A DNA stretch of 64,000 nt from contig CM055101.1 of NCBI GenBank assembly GCA_029204225.1, positions 59,258,094 through 59,322,093 of the forward strand. Reading direction: 5' to 3'. The DNA comes from Diphasiastrum complanatum. Its lineage: Eukaryota; Streptophyta; Lycopodiopsida; Lycopodiales; Lycopodiaceae. Under the pieces are notes generated by a model, which had not been told where the DNA came from, ran no database searches, and was given only the letters and a program-made list of their open reading frames with translations. This document shows, in pieces, positions 25,060 through 37,900 of this stretch (the stretch's first letter is position 1; each line of letters opens with the position of its first letter). The translations under genes were made by a program, and so were the position numbers.

Positions 25060-25190
25060 CCTAGAACAATGTATCTGGAGGAGTTGGTTTGTCAAAAGTC
25101 AGTGATCATCTGCCTTGTCGTCACAAAGTGTGACGTGGCTCCTGAGTCAAGAACTATGTCGTGAACATCAGACGCAGGCATCTTTGAGGA
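25060..25190 (-). pseudogene. copia aspartic protease fragment
   Basis: The minus strand near 25065-25170 reads DIVLDSGATSHFVTTRQM, which contains the D-S-G active site and the following SHF typical of copia proteases. Frames before and after carry stops. It lies between gag and integrase, as expected. Confidence 0.8.
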
Positions 25191-25263
25191 TTCGGGCTCC
25201 TACAAGTATGATGTGTTGTTTGTGCTTTCCTTCCTGCTCTGCGTCCTCTTGTTTCTTGGATTG

Positions 25264-26050
25264 TCATAGAAATCCATAGCTGTCACGTCTGCATCTGTCG
25301 CATGCCTTCTTGTCGTTGCCTTGCTGCCTATTCCTCCCTTTTGATCTGCCTTCTTGAGTTCCCTGCTTCTGCTGGTTCTGATCTGATATCCTTGTCGACT
25401 CTCTCTTAGGTTGAGCCCGCTTCTTCGACGGGTCTCTGTTGTTATAGAGAGCTTGATCAGACTCGTTCTTGTCGTTGTAGTGCTCTCTGGCTTCAACTTC
25501 TTCCTTGATGTCAATGACTGCTTTGTCGAAGGTCATTGTAGGATCTTAACGCCATCAATGTCCGGGTTGTCTGGAACGATCGAGGTAAGGAGCGCAACAG
25601 GTAACTAAGTTGTTTTTCTTGTGAGACCGCGTGTTTTGCTCCAGCGTTGTGTAGCAATAGGAACAAGTTCTTCATCTTCTTGATGAAGCTGGTGAGATCT
25701 TTGCCATCCCATCTTAGATAGGTAAGCTGATTTTCTAGATGCATTATCTGATTTCGTGACTTGGTCTAAAATCTGCTGATGAGGGTATCCCACATCTCTC
25801 TAGCATTAGAGATTGATGTGAGGTCAAGGGTAACGTTGTCTTCGATGGAAGAGGAGATGGCAGCTATTGCTTTGTCGTTCTTCTCTTTCCATTCTCGAAG
25901 TTCTTTGCATGTGCTGGCTGGCATCTCCTCGGTGCCATCCACTCATGGCCATAATGCTTCTCCTCTTAGGATAAGCGATGTCTTCACTTTCCAAGCAAGA
26001 AAGTTTGATCCATCCGCTTCAAGTATTGTGCATATCTTTGATTGGATGCG
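25264..26050 (-). pseudogene. copia gag (UBN2-type), broken
   Basis: Minus-strand blocks KNFREWKEKNDKAIAAI, LDLTSISNAREMWD, LTYLRWDGKDLTSFIKKMKN and EKQLSYLLRSLPRSFQ fit the copia gag domain and are spread over different frames. The expected CCHC zinc knuckle is not intact: only ACDRCRRDSYG remains near 25280. The reading frame starts close to the primer site at the 5' LTR. Confidence 0.8.
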
Positions 26051-26056
26051 TTATAG

Positions 26057-26068
26057 CTCTGACACCAC
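26057..26068 (-). promoter_or_regulatory. Primer-binding site of the copia element
   Basis: On the minus strand this is TGGTGTCAGAGC, one mismatch from TGGTATCAGAGC. It lies one base inside the 5' LTR that starts TGTTGAAAACC at 26070 on the plus strand. Confidence 0.85.
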
Positions 26069-26069
26069 T

Positions 26070-26650
26070 GTTGAAAACCGTAGGTCGAACAATCGGGTCG
26101 CTCTGTGAGGGAATCCGAGTGTTCTTGATTAGGCGATATTTTTTATTGGAGCTCATATGGAGCCGATCTGTCGGACAAGGCTACTGCCTCAAGCCGCGAT
26201 CAGTTATCCTCCGAATAGCAGATAGCTACTGCTACGTTGGCAATGAATTTATGAACAACAGATCATGTCTAGTGACAGTGAAAATATATCTACTGACAAG
26301 ATTAACAAGCATCACAACATTCAGAGATTACACACTGAGTAGAAAAAGGTGCAACTCATTTATATTATCAAAATTGAGTGTACATCAGAGATCCTTTTTT
26401 GAGCGCTATTTATTTCCTAGATCGGCGCGTCGGTGTGAGAGAGGTATTCTCTTCTCACGAATGGAACTGTCTTTCTTCCTTGATACACACCTCACAGAGT
26501 GTTGCATTCAGGATTCTATATATCTATGTATATGTCTATCTGTCTCTAATCCAATACATATTTCATGTTGGATTAGATTACAAGATTGATTAGCTAAGTT
26601 TAAGCTAAACAATCTTGTAATCTATCCATTTAACTACATTTCTATTAATG
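26070..26650 (-). repeat. 5' LTR of the deleted copia element
   Basis: Right-hand copy of the repeat pair. Its inner end on the plus strand is TGTTGAAAACC, next to the primer site. The outer end is eroded (..TTCTATTAATG) and given approximately. Confidence 0.85.
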
Positions 26651-26654
26651 TTGC

Positions 26655-27360
26655 ATGGTGGCGATGGATCGTGATAGTTTAAAAACTTCACGCTCGAGTA
26701 GTTGAGGTCCGATAGTTCGTCCATGCCCGATAGTTCGTCCTCACCCTGGTTTGCATATGGATACTTCGAAGTGTCGGCCTGACCCGAAGTGTCGGCTTGA
26801 ATCGAAGTGTCGGTCTTCTGAGCATGTGTCAAAAAAGCCGGAAAAGCCGAAGGTTGGTTGAAACTAAATCCTGGGTCATTTTAAGACCTAGTGTCGCATT
26901 TTATCAAAATGCAAAAAATGCGAACTATGTGACAAATAGTTCAAATATGCAGACTGTGCAGAAACTAGTCAAAATATGTAGCAATATAATAAGATCAGTA
27001 AAAATACTAAGGCTTTAAAGTAGAAACTTAATGTTTATAGCAATTATTTGCTTTGAGCAAGACTTAGGGTAAGCTCCTTCAACAACTACATAGTAATTGG
27101 TGGAGGGATGTCCCAAATTGGCTATTACAATTAGGCATTCCGTTGAAAATTTTGCACTTGTTATCATCAAAAGAAAGACTTGGCAGCATTTGAGAACCAA
27201 ATACTATGGAGTCATATAGAAGGCATTCGGAACAATTTTTAGCAAATGCTAATGTATATATGCTAGGTAGTAGTTTTCTACTTAAAGCTAATGCTAGATG
27301 CCATTCACTTTTACACAAATATACAAACATTGTTGTAAATTGACACACGTACTTCTGGTC
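26655..27360. other. Intergenic sequence, no gene seen
   Basis: No assignable coding or transposon signal. Repeated short words (TCGAAGTGTCGG, CCGATAGTTCG) occur near 26700-26820. Confidence 0.45.
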
Positions 27361-27395
27361 CTATAGACTGATTTGGTCTTCACGGATGCTCAAAC

Positions 27396-27639
<244 letters not shown>

Positions 27640-27724
27640 GTAGACCGATTTGGTATTCACAAATGTAAAACATATACTCTGTTCTGTTCTTCTTCTTCCT
27701 CAAACACACACACACACACATTCT

Positions 27725-28780
27725 TGGCTTCTCTCTTTCAAGCTTTATCTCATCTTCCCTCTACTTCCAACTCTTTGATATTTTCAATTCTTTTCATTTA
27801 TCCTTCTTTTTTCCATTTCTTTTTCTTTTTGGTTGGCCCTAGATTTGAACTTGGTATCAAAGCAAATTTTATAAATCCCAAAAGATTGTGAAGTCTCTGA
27901 AGCTTGTCATTTGTAACATGAGAGACTAAGGTGTGAAGAGAGTCCCCATTGGCTTTGAATGAGAAAAACCTTTGTAAAGCCATGAGTGGAACTTCCGCAC
28001 GTGTAACCAAGGTGCTCTTCTTGGAATCTTGAGCTCCATTGTTAGCATTGAAGATCATCAACAAAAAGATCTTGTTGTAGAACCACACTTGCAACTCCAT
28101 TTATGGCAATTTAAACACATGCTATCACTCAATGAGAACTTTTATCCAGAATTCGAATGTTATCATCTCACATCGATTGTGTCTTGCAAGAATTTGTGCT
28201 AGACCCTTAGAACACAAAATCCAATTCTTTTCACACTAGTTTTTATCGATGAACTTGTTGGCAAGCAGAGCATACTTTAAAACACTAATCTTGCAAACTC
28301 CCCATTTTGATCTCAATTAAAATCAAAATGTTAAAGACATAAAATATATGTCACCAAACAATGAGTGCTCAAATTCAAAAACTCTATTTAACTTGAATCA
28401 TATTGGCCAATAGGATAGTTTTGAAAAGTTAGAGGATATTACATCCTATAAAAATCAAAAGATGTGATCCGTAAAATTTTCACTCATGAAGCAAAGTGCT
28501 ATACCATGCCTTTACACTTGGGAAAGAGCTTTTCTTATGAAATTTCCACCAACTTAAAATGGTGCTCGACTTGACAACCTTGTCATAATTTTATATTCAT
28601 CATTATATAGGATGAAAAGGTCATAAGGAAAAATAGGTTTCCTAATACATATTAATGGCAAGTGCTCATTTTTCTTCTACATGGGGCCAGCGTTAAATAG
28701 TAGAACTGACATGCAAAAAAACTCATATGTGGACAATTAATGCAAGATTGATATTGAGCACAAAATGTTACAATAAACTA
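27725..28780. other. Intergenic sequence, no gene seen
   Basis: A pyrimidine-rich start (27725-27830) and then AT-rich sequence without recognisable genes. Confidence 0.5.
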
Positions 28781-30174
28781 TAGATGTGGACAACCAATGA
28801 CTGGCTACTGCATAGATGGAAGGTCCATGTGCTATATGGTAGCCTGTCATTGGATGTCCATATATCAAAATTTTGCCATAAGATAGTGATAAGTGTCAAT
28901 GGTTGTCAACATGATAGGTTTTGGTGCAAGTTTTATTTTTTGACAAGCACAATAGTTTTAGTATTCATGGTAACTCCAATACAAGGGGAATGGCGAGCGC
29001 TTGGCATTACATGCCAAGGTGGAAGGCTTGAGGGAAATGTGCCTTATATTGCCATAAGTGAGAGTTTATTTTTCAGTTATTTTTTTCTTTCGAACAGGTA
29101 AAATGTTCTTGTGAACAACCAATGATTGGCTGCCACGTACCACATGCACCTTTTGATGAAAGGCACATGTGTGATGTGGGAGCATATTATCATTATGCAT
29201 GGACATTATGCCATAAAGTTTTATGCTTAGGTGTCGATCTGCACATACGAGTTTTGGTGGAAGGTAAAAATGGTTGGAAAGCACATACTTTATGACATAG
29301 ACCTTTATGGTTAGGTGCCAATCTCTCATTGGTTTTGCACATACAAGTTTTGGTGGAAGGTGAAAATGGTTGGAAAGCACATGCCATGTGGATATCCAAT
29401 GATTTGCTATCGCATAGCAAACAATGTCACACTTACTATTGCCCTTGGCCATCCACATGGACATTCTACCATAAGCTTTCATGCGTAGGTGTCTCTCTCT
29501 CTCATTACTTGTCTGCATGAAAGGCTTAGGTGAAAAGTGTACACAGTTAGAAAACATAAGCAATGTGAATAACAAATGATTGATTACCACATAGCTAAGG
29601 TGCATCTGCTATGTGGCAAATTGTAATGAGTCAATGATTGTCCACATGGACATTGTGCAAATGGTTTGGTGTCAATATGTTATTGCTTATCCACATGAGA
29701 TTTTTGGTGAATGCTGTAAGTTGTTAAACAACACACATGAATTCTATTTTCCAAGATTGCTTGAAAATCTAGAAAGAAAACTAAGCACTTGGCATTTACA
29801 TGGTAGGCAATGGTCACCCTAATATGGTACCAGATGGTGAGTGGTAGTAGGCACAACATTCGAGAACCATATTACTTGTGATATGGCTTGATTAGTGGAA
29901 GTTATTGTGTATAATTGGGTGTACCTATAATTTTGAGACCTTTTTTCTTCTTGGATGACACGTATTTTGGGGCAGAGACTAAAAACATTTGCAAAGTCGA
30001 ACTAGGTAGAATATCCTTTGCTCGGCACATTCCATTGTGTAATGGTTACCTTGACTTTTTTCACATGTACTTATGAAACGTAATAAGCAATTTGACTATG
30101 ATTGAACATTCTGGAAGTGCCACATGGCAACTGTATGGACGTGTAACGTGAAAAGAGCAACACCTACTAAAAAA

Positions 30175-30228
<54 letters not shown>

Positions 30229-30270
30229 TGCTTTTTAATATGTTCAAAATAGGGGCATAACAGTCACAAG
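28780..30270 (+). repeat. Dispersed repeat family 2, copy 1
   Basis: Colinear with 62.4-63.65 kb. Shared words, in order, are AATGGTTGGAAAG.ACATG, CACATGGAcATT.TaCCAT, GGTGGTAGGCACAA-like, TTGTGTAATGGtTACC, TTCTGCTTTTTAA and GGTATCCATTAC. It has internal imperfect tandem units of about 96 bp (CACATACRAGTTTTGGTGGA at 29242 and 29338). No conserved reading frame was seen. Confidence 0.7.
30186..30226. repeat. (AT)n microsatellite
   Basis: About 20 AT units inside family 2 copy 1. Confidence 0.95.
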
Positions 30271-30609
30271 GTATCCATTACGTGAACATTGTGATGCAAC
30301 TTGGTCGGGAAAAAGTTGAAATGTAGTTGGTCGGCGGTCGGCTAATGTTACAAAAAAAAAAAGTTAAAGAAATAAGCCTAAAAAGATGAAGATCATACAA
30401 GACAAAAATAATTTTGAATAAGACATACCAGACCCATATGAAATGTGCATGATTCATGCTACAAACGTGCCTATTACACCCCGTGCCAACCCCACACAAC
30501 ACAATCTTTCATTTTGCAAAGCTGATGCCTTTAATGCCCACCTGGGCCCTTCTTTCCCTTCACCTTTCAAGGATCACTTTCAGGGCCCTATTTATGCGTA
30601 CCACCTGGA

Positions 30610-30940
30610 TTTTGCCACGTGCTAACAGATCTGTTCAGGTGCGAAACGTGGCACAATCTGGAAGCTTTGATGGAATCCAACGGTGGCGTATTTAGTTCGT
30701 CCAGTGTGAATAAGGAACTCGTTGTAAAGTGTAGCGTCTGCCAAATGGCGCCGGACGTACATATACTCAGAGGATGTGTACGGTCACGTAATGACACTGG
30801 TTGCGTAGCCCGCGCCCACTTGGATGTTAGCCACGTGTCATATTCCACGTGCAGATACTGGAATGGTGGGGTTTCAGAACGTGGCAAAATCTGATCGGTT
30901 ATGAAAATATCCGTCCGTACAGGAGTCGGAGAACGTGGGT
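30610..30940. promoter_or_regulatory. Cluster of ACGTG (G-box/ABRE-like) cores
   Basis: Within about 330 bp there are GCCACGTGC (about 30615), AAACGTGGCAC (about 30645), GCCACGTGTC (about 30830), CCACGTGC (about 30845), GAACGTGGCA (about 30880) and GAACGTGGG (about 30932). Two blocks of the form R.AACGTGGCAMAATCTG repeat about 230 bp apart. The same AACGTGGC.AAATC block occurs at 9520 in family 1 copy A. It looks like promoter-type sequence but no gene follows in either direction. Confidence 0.5.
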
Positions 30941-33900
30941 TTAAGATATTAAGGGAGGGCAGGCAAGCGAGGGACGAGAAGGAGGCGAGGGCCTTTTAGA
31001 AGCTGCGAAAATGGGCTTCTGTTGATCAGCGTGAAACAGGTTCAAAATATAAAATTTTGCCTGAGGAAGATGCTGCATTGCTGCTGCTGTGATCCGGCAG
31101 CCTGGATGGCCCACGAAGAATCGGATTTCCCTCACTCTTTTTGTGTTTTTAATCTTGACTTCGGTTGTTTTTCTGCAATATATTATAACCCATAGCTGAG
31201 CTTTTGACTTTCCTTGCTTTCAAGGCTTCACTTTTATCAATTTTACTTGAATTTGTTGAGTATGCGTGTATCAGTAAACAGCTTTCCCATGGACTGGACA
31301 GGAAGCAGCTACTTTTTCTTTTGTAGGTTGGGAGCTTTTGTCCATGTGAAAACTTCAAAAACTTTCTATGCCAATTGCAGAGTTGTCTTTTGAGAAGGCC
31401 CTTCTGCCCACCCTTTTTGGATTGGAATCTCCATTCCATGGGGACGTGCTCTCACTAAGGCTTAAGCCCTCCAGGCTCCCTTGTCTTTGGGCAGCAAACC
31501 AGGGCAGGGGCACCGGGGCCATGAAGAATGAAGAATTAAAGAGGATGGGGCCAAGGCAACGACGCCACGTTCTCAGGCCATTCCTTTAAAGGAAAGGCTT
31601 TTGATTGAGAGTGGTAACCCAAGGCAGAAGGGTTGAGGAGGCAGAACTTCGAAGGGTGATATAGGTAAAATGGCTCTCTCCAGACCTTCCTGAACTTCAA
31701 AAACTCTTCTTATTTTTGTTACACTTTTTTTTCGGCCATAAATTATTGTAAAGTTAAACCTTCCTATCCGTGAAAACTTTTTTCACACTTTTCACATTTT
31801 TGTTTTGCTTTAAGAAAATTTTTGAAATTGAACTTTTAAGTGGAATGTGCATGTAAAAAAAGAAGGTGAAAAAAGAAAGCACCTTCTTTTAACATCCAAA
31901 AATTGCACATTTAAAAATCGAAGTGCATGCATTTTGGTATCAAAAAATGCATGTAAAAGAAAAAACAAGGTGCACACATTTAAAAATGCATGTAAAAGTA
32001 AAAGCAAGGTGCACACATTTCACCTGAGGAGGTCCATGCGTTTTCTTCGTGAAACATAAAAAACTGTAAATTGGGTTAATTCTTGAATTGTTCCAAATTG
32101 AATATGAGATCAGTCTTCTTTTTGGGTTAATAAACATTGCAGATTTTTTCGTAAGCGCTGGTCGTCGTTTTGCTGCCCACGGTCTCTCTCTCTCCACAGT
32201 CCCAGAGTCCAGTCTCTCTATTTCTCGAAAAAGTCCAGACTCCAGTCTTGTCTGATCTCCTGGCATGATGCATCTGGCATCACAGCCACGAAAAAAGCTG
32301 GGAATTGATTCTTAAAGAATCAGATCATTTTAGCCTGTTTCTAGTGGCGTACTTGGTCTGCGCCGGCAAAACGAGGTTCTTACCAGAATATTTCTATAAT
32401 ATATTTGCATGATTCGATCTATGCAGCGTGGACGCCGTGGCACACGCCAGTGGCTACAGGCGTCGGTGCAGGCTTTGGGGGTCTTCAGAATCCGAACTAA
32501 ATTTGGAGATTGCACCTAATCTGTCCCTCCGTTTTTGGAAAGCCAAAACGGTTGCGACAAATTTCACAACAGCATTATGTACTGAGTTCGTGACTCGTGA
32601 GCCGTAACTTGTAAGCTTTTGCACGGATGAGAGTCAGGATACAATTTTTGTTTTCACTTCGATCGTTTACGTTTTGCTAACTTGTAAGCTGTAACCTTGA
32701 GGCTTGTACTCACTGCCCACTGCCCATATTGAAATCTTAACGCAGATTATGTATTACCACTTAAAACTGTCACTAATTATTTTTTACCTCCAGAATATAC
32801 TTTTGCAGATTCTAAGCAGCCTGGTCTGCGAATTGGACATTGCCGACTTTGAATTTTAATCTTAAACATAGCCGATTATGCATTTTTATGCTTTAAACAA
32901 ATCCCAATTGCGTGCTTGGCTTGTAGCAGAAAACATATTGAATGCATGATGGGAGTCACTACTGGCTTGGCCAACCGTTTCTTACTGTTTCGAACGAGAC
33001 AAGCAGCTATGCAAGATAAGATAGGTATACAATAAAGTCATCATCAACTGTTAAGATTCAATTCAAAACATGTCCTCCAACTCACAAGCGGCACGATGGC
33101 CACGCAATCCACAAGTAGGTGCAGGATAGCTCACAACAAAGACACACAAAATGCCTGCTTGCAATTTGCACGTCACAACGCTTTCTTGTTGGCATCATTC
33201 CATTGTCCACCAACTGCCAACTCCATGCAGGTCAGAGTGTATCCAGAAAACAACAGAATAATCAGATATGGAAGCTGTTTGATGGGATAAAAATAAGCAT
33301 TACATACAAGATAAACTATAAAACTACAAAATGGCAAAGCTTGTTTGGAATGTGGATTATGGGCTGACTTTTATGAACAAATCCACCAAAAAAAGACAAG
33401 TCAAAGTCAGGGCCAGCACATGCCAGCAAGGGTTCAAGATGGGTTGCTAACTTTGTCTCTGTACATGTTTGAGCTGTGTCCTCCTTGTTTAAGCTTGGCC
33501 TATTACTGGGTGTGTAGTGCGTATTTGTGCATAAGAAATGCTATTACAAGTAACTCGCTTTCTTGCTACAACATAATATCATGGCTGGCACACAATCAAG
33601 TGGATCATTCACCAATCCCATGATCCCTTCTCTCAACTAGAGTCCAAATTTATGAAGTGAGCAAATACAAATCATTTTGGTGAAGCCATTCCCTACAAAC
33701 ATTACTTCCGAAAAAACTTACAAGTTATTGACAAAAACCTACTAATTTCTAATTCAAATGAAACAAAATTTTGTGTGCGTTATTGAAATTTACAAGTTTG
33801 AGGCACTTCTCTTACGTGACCTTATATGACTCTAAGCTTTAAGGTTTTATAACGAGAATATGATGATTTTTCTCTTTCTAGGCCTAAATAACCGTACTAA

Positions 33901-34140
33901 TGTTTGGATTTGGTTCTACTAGACTCTCTTACTCTAGACTATAGACTCACTATTTCTATGGACATTAGAGGAAAACCATGCCACTACGTGCCTTTAAACT
34001 ATGGGCCTTGACCCATGACTTTACTCTTGGGCCTTGGGGGAATGGCCACCTTGTGACTTTTTTACTATTGTTAGGCTACATCTTATACACACTTGATTTT
34101 CAACCGTTGAACCTATGTAGACTCATGAAAAGCAATTAAA
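30840..34140 (+). repeat. Dispersed repeat family 1, copy B
   Basis: Colinear with copies A and C but with extra sequence of roughly 1.1 kb between the G-box part (to about 30950) and the AAAGTCCAGACTCCAGTCT block (about 32230). The remaining landmarks (GTGGCGTACTTGGTCTGCGCC at 32345, CACAAGCGGCACGATGGCC at about 33085, TTACATACAAGATAAAC at 33300, GGGCTGACTTTTATG at 33360, and CTACTAGACTCTCT then a TATGGGCCTTG block near 33920-34010) keep order and spacing. No conserved open frame. Confidence 0.8.
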
Positions 34141-34384
34141 AGCGCATTCTTTTGGGATTTACTAGAAATGACTTCTGAAATAAACATTTCATTTATATAC
34201 AATAGAACATGTGTTCACCATATGAATAATACATCACAGAAATCAAGGATATAAATACATAACACTACAAGAGGACGGGCAATTTCCAAGGCTTTTTTTG
34301 AGCATTTCTTTGAAAGATAGTTTTTAAAATGAGTCGCACGGGGAGCGGAATGCTCGAGCCTCAGGTCCGGTATTTGGCCTCAGA

Positions 34385-34620
34385 ATAAGCCTACCAAATT
34401 TGAACTTGGTTTTGAAACATTTATAGAGAGGGTTATAAATTCACTAGAGGACCTCGGAACATACATCGGAATATTGAAGCTAATTTGAGGGGTATATCGA
34501 AGTTGACGTTGGTATAAGCCTACCAAATTTGCACTTGTTTTTGAGACATTTATAGAGAGGTGGCCAGAGGCATTCAAGGACACTCTGCTAACCGAGGGGG
34601 ATACCGAGACGGATGAAAAA
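34385..34620. repeat. CACTA subterminal direct repeat
   Basis: Two units, about 129 bp apart, share ATAAGCCTACCAAATTTG and ACATTTATAGAGAGG. They are interspersed with CTCGG, ATCGG and CCGAG words in both orientations, the usual architecture of CACTA transposase-binding regions. Confidence 0.75.
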
Positions 34621-34907
34621 AAGCTCCTCGGTATAAACCACGGTATAAAACAGAATGTAAATGGATCTTACTTTTGGAATTTGTTACCTATCAACACATC
34701 GAATTCCATTTTCTATCAACTTTGGTTGCCATATGCACAAGTGAATAAAGAAATTTATGTATCACAAAAAAATGATGATCACAAATTGTGTATTCACATG
34801 CATCAACTTCTTGTTCGATGTCAACTAGTCAATCAATAAAGTGTAATTGTGTCTGTGAGCAATATGATTAATATTACAATGAATTAAGATACATCGTACT
34901 ATCTCAC

Positions 34908-37900
34908 TCATTTAGTTGGTAGTTCATCGTTATCATTTGCCGCATCATCATGCAACAAATCCGCCAAATCAAATGAGTCTATCTCTAATTCTACCCAAAT
35001 ATTTCCTATAGTTTCATCATTAATAAGCTGATCTTCAAAAGCTAATGGCGACGGTGACGATGAGTAAGATCGTGAAAGTGTGTCGTGTGTCATCGAACCA
35101 TCCGACGATGATGCATCACGCTCAACGTCATCATTAGCTTGTGAAGCTTGCACATGATCATCCTCCGAAATTGTGTCATTGAATCCGTTATCACAATCTT
35201 GTTCATGAGGTGCATCAACTGGCAGCGCCATGTCCTCCACGACATCTCTCTCTTCGAAAATTCTTTTACTTTGAGGAGCGACTTGAATCATGTACCGCCA
35301 TCTGGGATCTGAACGATCAAGGTAAAAGACCACCTGCAATTGATCGATGTTACCACAAACGTTGACTCGTAGTTAGTATCCATAGCTATGCTACAGTTGC
35401 TTGCGTATTACTATACACAATATACATATTTTGCAGTACACTGAAAATCGATTGATTGACAACAAAAGAGCATAGACATCTTGAAGACATCAAAGAAATG
35501 TACCTGCTCACATTGTTGCGGAAAAACAAATGTGTCGCTTTGATCTGTCCAAAGCTTTGTGGAGTCAATGGCAAAATAACCACTCTCATCTTTCCTGACA
35601 GTTGCATTGGGACCATTGCAAATAACTTTGAACCATTTGACATCAAATATGAAAAAACTGAATTGCCTAAATCCAACTTTGAGGATGTCATTGATTGTCT
35701 CACAATAATCAAGCTGAGAAGAGAGTAATTGGTGTCCGCCGTGCTTGCTCAACTCTCTTGAGTAAAATTTGCCATGACTCCACAATCAATATCGTATGTG
35801 TTTCTATTTTTGTCAATGCACTCCATACGAAAGTATCATCCATGCATCCACAGTGCATTGTATTTTTTGTACTGAACGAAATGGAACTAAATGTGTTAGG
35901 GATACAACAAGCATGTACAAAATTGCACGTATTAATAAACATGTGAAGATTGATCATCATAGCTTACATGTAAATTGCACCCCCTTGCATATTCCCGCTC
36001 TCTCTCTAGTGTTACTCCGTGGGCGTTTGTCGAGGCTTCTCTAAGTGCATCATGTAGCCAATCAAGCGTCATGTCCTTGGGTAGAAGGGCGAGGTCAGGT
36101 GGGTATGCATGCCATTGTCTTCTTTGCCCTCTCCTGAAAGTGGCTCGAGAGGTTTGTCTACGAGCCTTGGCATCTTCGTATAGCAAAATCCACTTTTGCA
36201 TTTCATCGCTATCAAGAATGCAAAACTTATTTACCTTCTCCCTAAAGGACTCACTCATTCTCATGATCCCTCCTTTTCCTTGAGGAACCTCCCCAACAAC
36301 ACGCTCATCGTCTTTCTTATCCCAAAGATGAGGAATAGAAGGATCGCTATGAGCAAGGAACTCCGTGATGTAAACCATTGGCTCTTGCACTAGCCATCCT
36401 TCTGCCATGCTACCCTCAAGCCTTGCTCTTTGTCTTATGAAGCCCTTCAATGTTTTCATGAATCATTCCAAAAAAAACATCCAACGGCTATGCAGCGCCT
36501 GAATTAAAATAAATAAATCAATGTTAATGAGGGAACATGGGAATTACCACAATAGCAATAATCTAGGATGGACTAAGAATAGGCAAGTGACGCAAGTAGA
36601 TGATGTACCTGCAATGGCCACCTCATCTACCAAATGCACAATGAGATGCATTTGAATAGTGAGAATGGATGTGGGAAAGTGCTTCTTGATCAAACACGCT
36701 GCCTCGATGGAGCTTTGTCTTGCCGCCTCAATGGATGCCAGCAGTATCCCTTTGGATGAAATGTATCTTCATAAGAAGGAGAAACAACAATGACATACAT
36801 GTTACTAAGATCATCATCTTGAATCACCCCAAGAAAAAATGATGTGAATCGTAAGCACATTTACCGTACCTCACCAAACCACTGATTTTGTAGATTGCAC
36901 TCCTTAACTCCTATGTCAAGAACCCTCTCAACACCAAGGGAAGCACAAATTGCATGCACAAAAAACAATTTGGTCATGATCATTGAGATACATATATGCG
37001 CAATGAGATCATCTTGAAATCACAAGACATGCTATAAAATGTTGACAATGCTGATGTGGAAAAAAAGTCAAAAAACATGCCATGCCAACTTGTAAAAATT
37101 TATGCTAGTCATGAGACTTTAGTCCACTTAGCTTGTTGTCCCTTGTGAAGGCACCATTTAGGCATCGCATGTGTCGTGTCACAGTTCAAAAAGAGACTAT
37201 TGCCCTCTTTAAAATCGTCTCTTCTCTCCTCGATAAGATCCATGGGGCCTTTGGTAGGACAATCAAAGTCCCCATCGTTTGTGGCCATAAATCGGCCATC
37301 TTTCCCACTTCGTTTAGGTCATCTCCTGCGCCTTTTTTATCTTTCGACCCGGTCAAGTGCTCCCAAATTGTACTCCCGACATTCTTGAATATGTGCATCG
37401 GGTCCAAAAGATGGTTTATCAACAATTCTCCCCAATATGGGAGTTCATGAAATATTGATAATCTCTTCATGTCGGGAGGGAGTTGCCTTAGATCTTCATT
37501 GGATCTCCAAATCCGAAGCCAATCACTTGCCTACAATATTAACAAACAAGCACACGCATTTAATGTCGATTATATATTGTTAGAAGAAACATAAAGAGGA
37601 TAATCATAAAATAAATAAATGACATGTACCATTAATTGGCCCAAATATGTATTGTACCTTCATGGAATGAGGACGTTGGCCATCAAGCCCATCACGCATA
37701 GGTGATCGGGTGGAAGGTATCGAATGTGGCCCTCATAAATCATCTTTCGCAGATGTTGTGAGTGACGTGCTTGCAAGTATTCGTCACAAACCGGGCTCGT
37801 CTCGTAACCACTAGTTTGGAGCCCTACATTGTTACAAAACAACCAACTTAATCGTGGGTCCAATGTTCGAATTGAAAGAAAATTTGTGAATGCACATAAA

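Larger units (their letters stand above)
22542..26650 (-). mobile_element. Ty1/copia LTR retrotransposon, internally deleted, minus orientation
   Basis: Two direct repeats of about 580 bp (22542-23124 and 26070 to about 26650) flank copia gag and pol written on the minus strand. A primer-binding site lies directly inside the right repeat, which makes that the 5' LTR. The internal region is only 2.9 kb because pol runs straight from the end of RT into the 3' LTR, without RNase H. No target-site duplication is visible (TAGCC on the left; the right end is eroded). All main coding blocks carry stops, so the copy is non-autonomous. Confidence 0.88.
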
